Shown here: piece by piece, positions 1-8,841 of the stretch
Numbering within the stretch: position 1 is the stretch's first letter
Layout of the letters: each line of letters begins with the position of its first letter
From: Psychrobacillus sp042885655
Lineage (GTDB): Bacteria > Bacillota > Bacilli > Bacillales_A > Planococcaceae
Direction: 5' to 3'
Length of the DNA stretch: 64,000 nt
Assembly: GCF_042885655.1 (NCBI RefSeq)
Contig: NZ_JBHVRO010000009.1
Location: 104,072-168,071, forward strand
The notes under the pieces: model-generated
Databases searched by the model: none
What the model was told of the DNA's origin: nothing
The model's input: the letters and a program-made list of their open reading frames with translations, nothing else
Translations under genes and position numbers: made by a program

Positions 1-998
1 GCACCTTTTGTTAGTTTTGTATAATGACCGTAGTCTTCCGATCCACGGAATGCTTCTTTCATTTCTACTAAATTGAACCCTTTTTCCTTTGCTGCTTTAC
101 GAATTTTGTCAGAGCTTTCCTTGTCATTTACAGTTTCCGGAAAGGTGTCATTATAAGTGAAGCTTACCTTCAAGCCGTATTCTTCTGCTTGAGCCTTTGA
201 AAGCTCCACTAGATTTTTTTGAAGTGTATGCAGTTCATATTCATGAAGCGCACGGATTGTTAGAAGCAACTCGCCTTTGCTCGCAGACATTCCAAATGCT
301 CTTTCACCTATATTTACCTGAACAACTGTACAAAGTACGATACCTTCATTGTTCTCAGGAGAAATTAACTCAGGGATTGCATCAATAACCTTTGCAATAG
401 CAAAAGCTGGATTTACCCCATCCTCTGGTTGGCTTGCATGAGCAGGAGCACCTGCCATTTGAATAGTCATACCCTTAGAAGCACAATGAGCTGTACCATC
501 TATTACATTTATGGAGTTGTAAGCCATACCGCTCATATTATGATAAGCAAAAATTTCTTCAATATTATTTTCTTCAATAAAAGATGCACACTGAGCTGCA
601 CCATCTCCTGTTTCTTCCGCATGCTGGAATAGGAAATAGATGTTTTTGTCAGCACCCTTTTGATCAATTTCAAGTGCAAAACCAGCAAGACTCGCTGAGT
701 GTCCATCATGACCACATTTATGAGAAACACCTGGAATCTTTGATGCGTGTGGTATATCAATTACTTCTGGCATTGGGAGTGCGTCAAAATCCGCTCTATA
801 TGCAATATTTTTTTTATCTTCACCAGCATGATAAATAGCATAAAACCATTGACCCTTATCTACTATTTCTAATTTTGTATACGTTTTCAAAAAATCAATT
901 AAATGTTTTTTCGTCCAAGCCTCGTGATTTGAGAGCTCAGGGTGTTGGTGTAATTCATGACGTAATTGAATTGCTAATTCAAGATTCTTCTTTTCCAT
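1..998 (-). CDS. M20-family amidohydrolase/peptidase (3' end cut by window edge)
   Basis: About 332 codons run from an ATG at 998 to the left edge without a stop, so the C-terminus is missing. An AAAGGAGAG Shine-Dalgarno lies 7 nt before the ATG. The N-terminus has the M20 signature HELHQHPELS, followed by CGHDGH (metal-binding Cys/His, residues about 94-99) and a HAEETGDGA motif (about 126-134), typical of the metal-dependent amidohydrolase group that includes HipO, AbgB and N-acetyl-diaminopimelate deacetylase. These enzymes hydrolyse N-acyl or aminoacyl amide bonds in the cytoplasm. The substrate cannot be told from sequence alone. It is separated from the next gene by about 240 bp containing a terminator and is probably transcribed alone. 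Confidence 0.9.
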   Translation of the reverse strand, partial: MEKKNLELAIQLRHELHQHPELSNHEAWTKKHLIDFLKTYTKLEIVDKGQWFYAIYHAGEDKKNIAYRADFDALPMPEVIDIPHASKIPGVSHKCGHDGHSASLAGFALEIDQKGADKNIYFLFQHAEETGDGAAQCASFIEENNIEEIFAYHNMSGMAYNSINVIDGTAHCASKGMTIQMAGAPAHASQPEDGVNPAFAIAKVIDAIPELISPENNEGIVLCTVVQVNIGERAFGMSASKGELLLTIRALHEYELHTLQKNLVELSKAQAEEYGLKVSFTYNDTFPETVNDKESSDKIRKAAKEKGFNLVEMKEAFRGSEDYGHYTKLTKG

Positions 999-1052
999 TT
1001 TAAATCTCTCCTTTTATATCAAATTTATAGAATGATTTATTTATCTAAATAA

Positions 1053-1058
1053 ATTATA
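1053..1058 (-). promoter_or_regulatory. possible -10 box of the M20 gene
   Basis: A perfect TATAAT lies 55 nt upstream of the ATG on the minus strand. The best -35 candidate (TTGTTT) is only 15 bp further upstream, a suboptimal spacing, so this is a weak prediction. Confidence 0.25.
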
Positions 1059-1158
1059 TTCCTAGAAAATAAGAAACAATAGATTCTAATATTTTTACTT
1101 TAAATAAATTTTTTTACTTTTTATAATAGTTCCTAAAAACATCTACAGAAGAAGTAAA

Positions 1159-1206
1159 AACCCCGAAAAGGTCACTGTTTTTCAAAAGTGTCCATTATTC
1201 GGGGTT
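1159..1206 (-). terminator. Rho-independent terminator after the glycosyltransferase
   Basis: AACCCCGAA pairs with TTCGGGGTT across an inner partly paired arm. On the minus strand it is followed by TTTTTACTTC. It lies 30 nt beyond the stop of the gene at 1238-2524. Confidence 0.8.
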
Positions 1207-1237
1207 CAATGTTTTTTTGGAAGATTCTATATTACTC

Positions 1238-2524
1238 TTATCGTACATCATCAAGGGATTTCACCACGGTATGAGCAATTGGTTTCCATTCGACATGCTT
1301 AAACAAGGCTACGACAGAAATTGGTATATACGTAAACATAAAAAAAGGAAAAGTTATTGTATAAGCTATTTTTTTCCATCTTGAACAATGAATTTTTTCC
1401 CATTCCGTTAACGTTGTTATTAAACCAAGAAGAAAAAGTATTCCATAATACCATCCAAAAGAAAGTAATATTCCAAGAGAAGCTTGAGGCATAATCTCTT
1501 CACTACCAAATATTCCTAAAAAAATTGCCAAGTAAAATAATCCATTAACAATAATAGAAACACTGGAAACGAGAACGGCTGGCATGACCATCATAGTCAT
1601 ATCAAAGCATGAAAACCGGTTACCCTTTCCTCGAAAAATATTTCTAATTAAGCTCTTTCTATATTTAGAAAAGACCTGATAAAAACCTTTCGCCCAACGT
1701 AACCGCTGATTCCATGACTGTGAGAAGGTGACTGGTTGCTCGTCATAGAATATTGCATTTCTGCAATAGCCAATCTTTTCTCCCTTAATAATTTCAGAAA
1801 CGGAAAATTCGATGTCTTCCGTAAGTAAATGGTGAATCCAACCTCCATTGTCTTTGATTAAATCTGCTTGTACTAGAAATCCTGTTCCAGAAATCGCACA
1901 ACTAGTGTTTAAAGCCATTCTTGGAAGGTTAAGATATTCTGCCTCATGTAGAAACCAGAGTGCGTATCCTGCAGATATCCAATTCTGGTCATAATTTTTA
2001 GAGTTTCTATAACTGGTGATTATTTTGTATCCTTGATTAAATGTTTTGTTCAACTCCGCTATATAATTTTCATCAAGGAGATTATCTGCGTCAAACACAA
2101 TATATCCATCATGATTTCTGGAGGAGTATTCACTTCCAATTATTTTAAGGATAAAGTCAAGGGCATATCCCTTTCCAATCTGAATCTTATTGAAACGCTC
2201 TCTGACGATAGCTCCAGCGTCCTCTGCAACTTGGGCTGTATTGTCGGTACAGTTATCCGCTACAACAAAGATATCTATCAATTCCTTGGGATACTTTTGA
2301 TTTTTTATGCTTTTAATAAGTTGTTCAATGACTAGCTCTTCATTTCGTGCTGGGATAATTACTGCATATTTATGATAATGAACCTTTTGAATTTCAGAGT
2401 TCTTATTCTGTTTCGCCTTAAATGCCACAAACATATAAAATATCTGATAAGAATACATAAACGTAAAAAATAAGAACATAAAAAAATTAAAATATCTAAT
2501 ATAAATTAAAAAAATCGAGTCCAA
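1238..2524 (-). CDS. membrane-bound family 2 glycosyltransferase (YdaM/IcaA-like)
   Basis: A 428-residue protein with an N-terminal membrane segment (about 8-32), a cytoplasmic GT2 domain and three or four C-terminal membrane segments (about 310-420). GT2 motifs are clear: VIIPARNEE at the start of the fold, FDADN (the DxD nucleotide-sugar/metal site), LTEDIEFS (catalytic acid region) and QRLRW (Q/RxxRW motif of processive polysaccharide synthases). This architecture is shared by B. subtilis YdaM and poly-N-acetylglucosamine synthases, suggesting export or assembly of a surface polysaccharide; sugar specificity is unknown. The start is a TTG preceded by GTGGGGG. It stands alone between two terminators, without the usual export partners next to it. 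Confidence 0.85.
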   Translation of the reverse strand: MDSIFLIYIRYFNFFMFLFFTFMYSYQIFYMFVAFKAKQNKNSEIQKVHYHKYAVIIPARNEELVIEQLIKSIKNQKYPKELIDIFVVADNCTDNTAQVAEDAGAIVRERFNKIQIGKGYALDFILKIIGSEYSSRNHDGYIVFDADNLLDENYIAELNKTFNQGYKIITSYRNSKNYDQNWISAGYALWFLHEAEYLNLPRMALNTSCAISGTGFLVQADLIKDNGGWIHHLLTEDIEFSVSEIIKGEKIGYCRNAIFYDEQPVTFSQSWNQRLRWAKGFYQVFSKYRKSLIRNIFRGKGNRFSCFDMTMMVMPAVLVSSVSIIVNGLFYLAIFLGIFGSEEIMPQASLGILLSFGWYYGILFLLGLITTLTEWEKIHCSRWKKIAYTITFPFFMFTYIPISVVALFKHVEWKPIAHTVVKSLDDVR

Positions 2525-3090
2525 ACTGATACCCCCACGATGGTAAAATATTTTTCAACATTGTAGTAATTATGTCGAATAAAATATCTTAACACCCAAA
2601 TTATGTAGCTGACTCTTACGGATTCTAAGTACATTACGTTGATTTGACACGTTATTTTTGTCATGATTTTTATTATGCCCTGAAAGATTAAGGATATTAC
2701 AAATATTAAAGTCCTTATTTAAAGCAATATTTAGTGCAAACAAAGTATTAAGCACTTAAAAATAGTTCTACTGTACAGACATTCTTATTAATATCTCGTT
2801 TTTTGTCAGATAATAAATTAAAATTTTTTTTTAAAACTTATTTATTTGACGCTTCTTTTTACAATACAAAAAGAAATAACCGTCCCCTCAGAATTAGGTT
2901 TGACGGTTATTTCTGCTCTTAGGTAAATCATTCTTTCTGCAGTTACAAGATGAAAGCGAGATAAAGGTATACAATTGCATTTAATTCATTACATACTTTT
3001 GGAGAGGAAAATAGATGAAGTGGTTTATCTAGTAGAAACTAAGAATATTTTCTTGAGTGCATTGGACGAAAAGAGGAAATAAAAAAAACA
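2525..3090. other. AT-rich intergenic stretch without a gene
   Basis: No ORF with a credible ribosome binding site is visible on either strand. The stretch contains one strong hairpin (listed at 2872-2914) and is otherwise very AT-rich. Confidence 0.6.
2872..2914 (-). terminator. hairpin with perfect 13-bp stem
   Basis: AGAAATAACCGTC and GACGGTTATTTCT form a perfect 13-bp stem, followed on the minus strand by TTTTTGTATTG. It lies about 180 nt beyond another terminator, with no visible gene between, so it may mark a lost gene or act as a tandem terminator. Confidence 0.6.
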
Positions 3091-3120
3091 GCTACAATGA
3101 TTCGGAAATCGTTGTAGCTA
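3091..3120 (-). terminator. terminator after the zinc-ribbon gene
   Basis: A 13-bp stem (AGCTACAA arms, one G-U pair) is followed on the minus strand by GTTTTTTTTATTTCC, 87 nt beyond the stop at 3207. Confidence 0.75.
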
Positions 3121-3206
3121 CACTTGGTTATGTCCAATAGGATAAAAAATCGTATATTTCTTTTTAATACAGAATTAAAGATTTTTTTGCATCTTATAAA
3201 ATAGCT

Positions 3207-3470
3207 TTAGTTTTTCCATCTCTCTAATTTATGAATATTTCTCGTAAAAATTTTTGCTACAAACTTAGGAAATTTCATCTCTACCATTTTATCCATTACT
3301 GTTTCTTTCATCCCATCTACTGTAATGTTTGGTAACGTGAAGGCTCCATTTTCATAACAGTGACTGCAGTACATATTACTTCTTTGTCCATTCGCTTCAG
3401 TTCCTCCACCATTTTCATCACTTTTTAATGGCATTCCGCAACTTTGACAGTTTTTATAGTTATTTTGCAT
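3207..3470 (-). CDS. small zinc-ribbon protein
   Basis: An 87-residue cytoplasmic protein whose first half is a four-cysteine zinc ribbon: CQSCGMPL at 8-15 and CSHCY at 35-39, with FTLPNITV after it. This pattern matches the putative zinc-ribbon family Pfam PF12674, found as small stand-alone proteins in many Firmicutes. The basic C-terminal half (KFPKFVAKIFTRN region) may be a helix. Function is unknown; nucleic-acid or protein binding is only inferred from the fold. It has an AGGGGGATG Shine-Dalgarno and its own terminator, so it looks monocistronic. Confidence 0.8.
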   Translation of the reverse strand: MQNNYKNCQSCGMPLKSDENGGGTEANGQRSNMYCSHCYENGAFTLPNITVDGMKETVMDKMVEMKFPKFVAKIFTRNIHKLERWKN

Positions 3471-3611
3471 TGTACATCCCCCTTATTATTTTGCTTTTCT
3501 CTTTTTATCATTTGATTGGATATTATTTAATTCGCTTTAATGTACATTTTTCCCTCTTTATTATTCCTAACTCCTGTCAGACATAAGTGGGCATTATTTG
3601 ACGAAGTAAAA

Positions 3612-3639
3612 AGCGGCCGAAAGTGTGGCTTCAGCCGCT
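3612..3639 (-). terminator. terminator after the lipoprotein gene
   Basis: AGCGGC/GCCGCT stem with further pairing inwards, followed on the minus strand by TTTTTACTTC, 60 nt beyond the stop at 3699. Confidence 0.75.
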
Positions 3640-3698
3640 AGTTGCATTTTTAATAACTAGAATTTTTTAGAGTAGTTTCCATTTCCGCGTTCTTTCTT

Positions 3699-4613
3699 TT
3701 ATACACCGCCTACCTCTAACGGTTTTCCTTCTATAATCTTTTCAACTTCTTCATAACCTGTTGGAAATGCGAAGTTGTAGCGGGCAGGTAATGCAAAAAC
3801 GTATTTTTCATTGCGGTTTAACTCGGATGGTCCAATAGGTGCCGCTCCTATATGGAATTTCTCCTGCTGCAGTAAATTCCATTGCTCTATTGTGAAAATC
3901 ATAATCGGAATATCTTGACGTGGGTTTTCCAAAGTCCACTCAGGATGTCGGAGTGAAATTATTGGCCCTGTCTCTACAACTTTTTCACCTTCGGATGTAG
4001 AAATAGCTAGTCCTTCCCATTTATCCGTGACAATCGAATAATTTTCCCAGGTCTTCGGTAATTTAAATATAAAACCATATTCATTGTTTTTATAAGTTAT
4101 GGAATCACTTTGTTCTTCCTTACCGAGAGTAACCTCATTAATAAGCCATTGGTCTCTTACTTTTTCGACTACGAGTTTAATAGGAATTTTACTAACGACT
4201 TCATCTATATTTGCTATTTCAATTATTTCACCGCTGAGTGTATATGCATGCTCAGATTTTTTTTCCTTAGTTATTATGTCAATTCGATCTGGCCACGGAC
4301 TGGAAGATAATCTTCCTGGGGCTTTGATTGGATCAGTCAACCACTGTTTTATAAGCTCGGGAGAAACGATATCGCCATAATAGTCCTGCATATTCTCTTC
4401 TAGTTGTTCTTTCGGACCTAATAAGGACACATGTTGAAGGCTTTTTCCGAACTTTTCAACTACACCCAATACCGTCTGTTCCTCGTTCTCACTTGTATTT
4501 GTTGTTTCTGACGCAACTTTCTCTTGAGATTGTACTTGAAGTGCATTATCTTCATTTGTACATCCAAACAATAAAACGCTCAATAAAAGTATTACACCAA
4601 ATATTTCTTTCAT
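3699..4613 (-). CDS. secreted lipoprotein of unknown function
   Basis: The ORF opens at 4643, but GGGAGGGG sits 8 nt before an internal ATG at 4613, which gives a textbook lipoprotein signal peptide (MKEIFGVILLLSVLLFG then C, with the lipid-modified cysteine at residue 18). The mature protein, about 287 residues, should be anchored to the outer face of the membrane. A low-complexity acidic linker (NTSENEEQ) is followed by an NTF2-like segment (about 50-165) and a C-terminal part beginning YKNNEYGFIFKLPKTW that resembles PsbP-like domains of other Bacillales lipoproteins. No catalytic motif was recognised. Neighbours do not suggest a role. Confidence 0.75.
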   Translation of the reverse strand: MKEIFGVILLLSVLLFGCTNEDNALQVQSQEKVASETTNTSENEEQTVLGVVEKFGKSLQHVSLLGPKEQLEENMQDYYGDIVSPELIKQWLTDPIKAPGRLSSSPWPDRIDIITKEKKSEHAYTLSGEIIEIANIDEVVSKIPIKLVVEKVRDQWLINEVTLGKEEQSDSITYKNNEYGFIFKLPKTWENYSIVTDKWEGLAISTSEGEKVVETGPIISLRHPEWTLENPRQDIPIMIFTIEQWNLLQQEKFHIGAAPIGPSELNRNEKYVFALPARYNFAFPTGYEEVEKIIEGKPLEVGGV

Positions 4614-4735
4614 CTTCTTCCCCTCCCGAAAATAACTGTACATAAATAGACGTCTTCTATTAACATTTCGTTACAATCGGAATCTAACATCTTATTCATT
4701 CAGGCTAATTAAAACATGTACTAAATCACGCTAAA

Positions 4736-5797
4736 CTATAACGTATTTTCCGTTTCCGCTTCCCATCGTTCAATTTCAGCTCTTACGATTGGTGCCACTT
4801 CTGTTCCTAACAGCTCAATAGCTTTTAGCACATCCTCATGTGGCATAGAACCAACAGGTACATGGAGCATGAATCGTGTAATGCCAACGTTTTTACGAAG
4901 GAAAATAATTTTTTCCGCGACAGTTGCTACGTCTCCTACATATAAAGCACCTTCTAAACTACTTGCTTCATCAAACGTTTTACGTGTGTACGGTCCCCAA
5001 CCACGTTCTTTCCCAAGAACATTCATTACTTGTGCAGTAGATGGATAAAATTTATCTTTTGCACTTTCTGTTGTCTCAGCTACAAAACCATGAGAATGAG
5101 AAGCTACCTTTAGCTTCGAAATGTCATGACCAGCCTGTTTTGCCGCTCGTTTATATAATTCGACGATTGGTGCAAACTGCAATGGACTTCCACCAATAAT
5201 CGCTAGAACAAGTGGCAAACCAAGAATCCCCGCGCGCACAGCAGATTGTGGTGTACCACCACTAGCAATCCAGACAGGTATCTGAGTTTGAACAGGTCGA
5301 GGATAAACACCTAAGTTATTAATAGATGCACGATGTTTACCACTCCATGTCACTTTCTCAGATTCTCTAATTTTCAATAATAAATCTAGTTTTTCATCAT
5401 AAAGCTCATCATAATCTTGTAAATCATAACCAAATAGAGGAAATGATTCAATAAATGAACCTCTTCCTGCCATGATTTCTGCACGTCCATTGGATATTGC
5501 GTCAACAGTTGAAAACTCTTGATATAACCGTACTGGATCGTCTGAAGATAATACGGAAACAGCACTTGTCAGTTTAATTTGTTTTGTCTGTGATGCAGCT
5601 GCAGCTAGCAAAACAGCTGGAGCAGAACACGCAAAATCTTCACGATGATGCTCTCCTACACCAAAAACATCCAATCCTACTTTATCTGCTAAGACGATTT
5701 CCTCCACTACTTCACGTATACGTTCAGCGTGGCTAATTACTTTACCTGTATGTACATCTGGTGTTGTTTCTACAAATGTTGTTAGTCCAATTTCCAT
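4736..5797 (-). CDS. LLM-class flavin-dependent oxidoreductase (luciferase-like monooxygenase)
   Basis: The ORF is open to 5857, but GAGGAGG lies 8 nt before the ATG at 5797, giving a 353-residue protein beginning MEIGLTTFVE, the usual start of this family. The TIM-barrel motifs are present: GLDVFGVGEHHRED (about 41-54), LTSAVSVLSSDDPVRLYQEF (about 77-96), GRAEIMAGRGSFIESFPLFG (about 104-123) and IPVWIASGG (about 174-182). Family members use reduced flavin (F420-like or FMN) to oxidise diverse substrates; here FMN is the likely cofactor because Bacillales lack F420, which is inference. No reductase partner is adjacent and the gene appears monocistronic. Confidence 0.85.
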   Translation of the reverse strand: MEIGLTTFVETTPDVHTGKVISHAERIREVVEEIVLADKVGLDVFGVGEHHREDFACSAPAVLLAAAASQTKQIKLTSAVSVLSSDDPVRLYQEFSTVDAISNGRAEIMAGRGSFIESFPLFGYDLQDYDELYDEKLDLLLKIRESEKVTWSGKHRASINNLGVYPRPVQTQIPVWIASGGTPQSAVRAGILGLPLVLAIIGGSPLQFAPIVELYKRAAKQAGHDISKLKVASHSHGFVAETTESAKDKFYPSTAQVMNVLGKERGWGPYTRKTFDEASSLEGALYVGDVATVAEKIIFLRKNVGITRFMLHVPVGSMPHEDVLKAIELLGTEVAPIVRAEIERWEAETENTL

Positions 5798-5936
5798 CGT
5801 AATTGCCTCCTCTTTTAAAAATGAACTGAATTTATCTAGACGTAGTTCATCATACAATTATAAAAAAGGATTCTCAATATTCGTGCTTGTATTGCTTCAA
5901 GGATAATCGATACAATACAAAAAAAGCGCAAAAGTC

Positions 5937-6243
5937 CTTTAAGTGCATCTTGTCTTCACTAATTCTAGAGTGCTCGGGACGAAACATTGGCTACACTATT
6001 ATCGTTGGAATTGTGTAGCTGGAAGTGACTGCGTCACTTCCAGCTACAATTTTTTCGGTAATCTTGTTGCAGATGTTTGTCCGTCGCCCTCTTGAAATAT
6101 GGATAGACGAGGTACATAAGGTTTGGATAATGAAAGAATAAATCCTTTCCTATTCTATTAAAAGCGGACGAAGATACAATTTCGTCCGCTACTTTGCTAC
6201 TTTATTAATCGATACTATCTATTTTCTATATGTCCACTTTTCC
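5937..6243. repeat. module A, copy 1 (structured interspersed repeat)
   Basis: It begins CCTTTAAGTGCATCTTG and ends near TTCTATATGTCCAC. The left part (5941-6005) and right part (6055-6125) are imperfect reverse complements, making one long hairpin. At its apex is a perfect 16-bp stem (6014-6029 with 6033-6048) around the core AAGTGACTGCGTCACTT. A second hairpin follows, with arms AGCGGACGAA (6163-6172) and TTCGTCCGCT (6181-6190) and an 8-nt loop. Confidence 0.9.
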
Positions 6244-6314
6244 TATTAATAAGCATTGGAAAGTCCCAGTTCATTATTTAGGCGAAGCATCTTGACTATC
6301 TTATTAGCAATGGT

Positions 6315-6426
6315 GGTTGAAGCGGAAGGCGGCGACTCTTAGGGGATTAACAAGCAAATCAAGACCTTGAACGGAGCGCAGCGAAACCTACAAAGTGTCC
6401 GCCTACAGCGGAAATCAACCTGTTCC
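6315..6426. repeat. module B, copy 1 (short subtype)
   Basis: Bounded by GGTTGAAGCGGAAGGCGGCG and CCGCCTACAGCGGAAATCAAC, whose ends are partly inverted. Nearly the same sequence recurs at 52195-52325. Repeats of this GCGGAAGGCGGCGACTC type are, from general knowledge, scattered through Planococcaceae and related genomes. Confidence 0.85.
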
Positions 6427-6460
6427 TGGTATAATTCATATACTTATCTTTTCAAAAAAG

Positions 6461-6478
6461 CCCTTTCCGAAGAAAGGG
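6461..6478 (-). terminator. terminator with UUCG tetraloop after the DUF1456 gene
   Basis: CCCTTTC-TTCG-GAAAGGG on the minus strand followed by CTTTTTTG; a compact, very stable terminator 50 nt beyond the stop at 6528. Confidence 0.85.
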
Positions 6479-6527
6479 ACTTTTAAATCATAATCAGACA
6501 CTATAAACACATTACTTTATTATATGG

Positions 6528-7034
6528 TTATTCTCGATGTTTCACAGCTAAGCCTCTTAAGAATTTACGTGCGAAATTATCACCACATACTTTATAATTT
6601 CGATGTCCTTCTTTTCGTAAAATAGCGCCTAACTCGCCTTTTGATACAGCGATACCACCCTCATCAAGAATATCCAGCATCTCTTCCGTTGTTAATTGTA
6701 AGGCTACTTTCAATTTCTTAAGAAGCATATTATTAGCACTCTTTTCAGGCGGTTCAGGACTTTCTAGTTGTCCTGGTTTTGGATCTTGTTTACCTCTTTT
6801 AAAAGTAATGAAGCCATTTAAAAAGGACTCTAACATCTTATGATTACATTTTATCTGTTCTTCATTTTCCTCTACATCCACTACATCATCGTACTCATCT
6901 TTTGATTTTGTAAGTATTTTTGGCACATCTTCTTTCGCTACTTCTATCCCGCCAAGTTTAAATATTTCTACCATATCTTTATTTTTTATATCTAAAGCAT
7001 ACCTTAGTCTAATTAATATATCGTTGTTATCCAT
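6528..7034 (-). CDS. DUF1456 (YehS-like) protein
   Basis: A 168-residue soluble protein made of two copies of the DUF1456 motif: MDNNDILIRLRYALDIKNKD...KLGGIEV (1-33) and NMLLKKLKVALQLTTEEMLDILDEGGIAVSKGELGAILRKEGHRNYKVCGDNFARKFLRGL (about 101-161). It resembles E. coli YehS and homologs across Firmicutes. No function has been assigned that I can rely on. AGGAGG stands 7 nt before the ATG. It has its own terminator and is flanked by module A copies 1 and 2. Confidence 0.85.
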   Translation of the reverse strand: MDNNDILIRLRYALDIKNKDMVEIFKLGGIEVAKEDVPKILTKSKDEYDDVVDVEENEEQIKCNHKMLESFLNGFITFKRGKQDPKPGQLESPEPPEKSANNMLLKKLKVALQLTTEEMLDILDEGGIAVSKGELGAILRKEGHRNYKVCGDNFARKFLRGLAVKHRE

Positions 7035-7130
7035 TTATAAACCTCCTAATTATGCTATTTGTATATAGTTCTACGCAGATTATATATTATATCACGTAAT
7101 GAACTAATAATGCGGCGTTTAGGAAGAAAA

Positions 7131-7176
7131 GTGCCAGGTTCCAAAACAATTCAGAATTGTTTTAGATCCTGGCACC
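7131..7176. repeat. nested palindrome, terminator-like
   Basis: GTGCCAGG pairs with CCTGGCAC, and inside it AAAACAATTC pairs with GAATTGTTTT. On the minus strand it is followed by TTTTCTTCC. It stands just upstream of the DUF1456 gene and downstream of no visible gene; related GTGCC/GGCAC palindromes are common in Bacillales intergenic DNA. Confidence 0.7.
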
Positions 7177-7287
7177 ATTATATTAATAATTACGAACTGT
7201 ATATTCCTTTATTTCTTTTGGGAGTGGGGAAACATACTGTTCACCGTTCCGACGTTCAACTAGCTCTGCTATGAAAGCCTCATGCAT

Positions 7288-7600
7288 CCTTTAAGTGCAT
7301 TTGGTCTTCACTATTTACAATGTGCTTTGGACGAAACATTAGCTACACTATTACCGTTAGATTAATGGATCGTGAAGTGACTGAGTCACTTCACGATCCA
7401 TTTTTTTCGATAATTTTGTGGCGGGTGTTTGTCCGTCGCCCTCTTGGAATATATAAAGACATGATGCACTTGGTTTGGAATGAGAGATAAGATGCTTTCC
7501 TATTCTTTTTTTAAAAAAAGAAGACGAAGATGAATTTCGTCCGCTCAGCGCTTCTTTATCAATAGATGCTTTTTATTTTTTTTAGATTCCACCTACTCTG
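7288..7600. repeat. module A, copy 2 (no module B attached)
   Basis: Same order of blocks as copy 1. The outermost arms are AAGTGCAT (7293-7300) and ATGCACTT (7464-7471). The apex is an 18-bp perfect stem (7364-7381 with 7385-7402) whose flanks read AATGGATCGTG against CACGATCCATT, quite different from copy 1 yet fully paired. The second hairpin (left arm AGAAGACGAA, about 7520-7529; right arm TTCGTCCGCT, about 7536-7545) is partly degraded on its left side. Confidence 0.9.
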
Positions 7601-7657
7601 ACCATCTTTTATATACTTTTTCCAAAAAAGTATTCCCACTTTGCAAACCATAGTTCA

Positions 7658-7858
7658 TCAATGTAAGAAATATTCATAGTAAGCACCTTGAAAGAACAAA
7701 AAGATTTCACCTAATACCCCTACACAAAAAAATAGAAAATAGTAGGTTGCCTTTGTTATTTCTTTACTAAATAGTTCCTTAAAAGCTTGAATAATCAATT
7801 GTTCGAATTTAAACCAATTTAGAATCCAGCCAACAATAAGAAAAGTAATGATTGCCAT
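7658..7858 (-). CDS. small two-helix membrane protein, unknown
   Basis: A 66-residue protein with two hydrophobic segments (about 2-14 and 40-57) separated by a charged loop (KELFSKEITK), so probably an integral membrane protein. GAAAGGA lies 9 nt before the ATG. No known family was recognised. It is followed closely on its 5' side by the YgjP-like gene, with which it could be co-transcribed. The signal that it is real is the ribosome binding site and plausible membrane topology only. Confidence 0.5.
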   Translation of the reverse strand: MAIITFLIVGWILNWFKFEQLIIQAFKELFSKEITKATYYFLFFCVGVLGEIFLFFQGAYYEYFLH

Positions 7859-7944
7859 ATTGAATAATCCTTTCTTAATTAAATTTTGTCGATCATACTG
7901 GCACCTGTTTCAAGCAACACATCACAAAAAACAGTTCCATTTTC

Positions 7945-8610
7945 TTAAAGTGACATTGAATGCCCGTGTCTTGCTAAATATTCTTCCTTATCTTTATAAT
8001 CTGGCATAATACTCCCAACACGTCTCCAAAATGATCGATCATGATTCATATGAATTAAATGACATAGTTCATGGATTATCACATAATCGATAACTTCAAT
8101 TGGAGCCATCGCTAGTCGAAAATTAAAGGTTATCTTTTTATCCGAACTACAACTACCCCACTTGGTTTTAGACTCAACTATTTCAATGATTTTTGGCTTT
8201 ACTTTCAGTTGTTTTTGATATATTTTTATCCGTTCTTCTACAATTTTCTTACAGCTAGTGACATAGAACTTTTTAAGATTTCTTTTAAGTGTATCTTCAT
8301 TTAACTCACTACTGTCTATTAATTCATGAAGAAAACACTCTTTCCCAAGGTATAAGAACCTCCCTTGAGTGTGATACTCTCTTGCCTTAGGGGTTTCTCG
8401 AGCTACTCCGATTTCCTGAATTTTCTCTAGTATCCATTTCCCTTTACTTTCTATTGCACTGATAATAATTTCTTTACTTGTGTCTTTGGGAACTTTAACA
8501 GTTATGAAACCAAACGAATCTATATGAATGGATAGCTTCTTTCTCTTTCCATACTGAACATTAAAATCGATCATTTTATTTCCAATTTCAACTTTCATAA
8601 CTAACATCAT
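7945..8610 (-). CDS. YgjP-like (M48-type) metal-dependent hydrolase
   Basis: A 221-residue protein of the YgjP/DUF45 family. The zinc-site signature HELCHLIHMNHDRSFW (about 177-192) contains HExxH plus the downstream His, and KTKWGSCSSDKKITFNFRL (about 148-166) is the other family hallmark. The N-terminal half carries the beta-rich segment and FLYLGKE motif. The middle region between FLYLGKE and the catalytic part is shorter than in typical 230-240-residue members. Start choice is uncertain: MMLVMKVEIGNK offers two or three starts without a strong Shine-Dalgarno. A decayed relative lies just upstream (8842-9030), so the pair may come from a duplication. Confidence 0.85.
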   Translation of the reverse strand: MMLVMKVEIGNKMIDFNVQYGKRKKLSIHIDSFGFITVKVPKDTSKEIIISAIESKGKWILEKIQEIGVARETPKAREYHTQGRFLYLGKECFLHELIDSSELNEDTLKRNLKKFYVTSCKKIVEERIKIYQKQLKVKPKIIEIVESKTKWGSCSSDKKITFNFRLAMAPIEVIDYVIIHELCHLIHMNHDRSFWRRVGSIMPDYKDKEEYLARHGHSMSL

Positions 8611-8767
8611 CTTTATACATTTATTTTTAACCCCTGTTTTTTAATAAAATCATTCTACTTTTTCAACTTACCTCTGTTTTCTTTTTATTCTTAGACTCTA
8701 AATAGAGTGCCTATCAAAAGATTAACACTTTTTATGTAATTCATTTTTGTTCAAAAAAAACAAAAAA

Positions 8768-8810
8768 TTGCACCCCACCGTATAGTCTATACTAACATTT
8801 AGGGTGCAGT
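8768..8810 (-). terminator. terminator-like hairpin
   Basis: TGCACCC/GGGTGCA stem followed on the minus strand by ATTTTTTGTTTTTTTT. It sits just after the metallopeptidase relic and may be its surviving terminator. Confidence 0.65.
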
Positions 8811-8841
8811 TCAATCACTCTTTATTTTATTTTGTTGATAT

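Noticed and set aside
2570..2755. 61-codon minus-strand ORF
   Set aside because: GTG start without a ribosome binding site, composition of random AT-rich sequence, and no domain.
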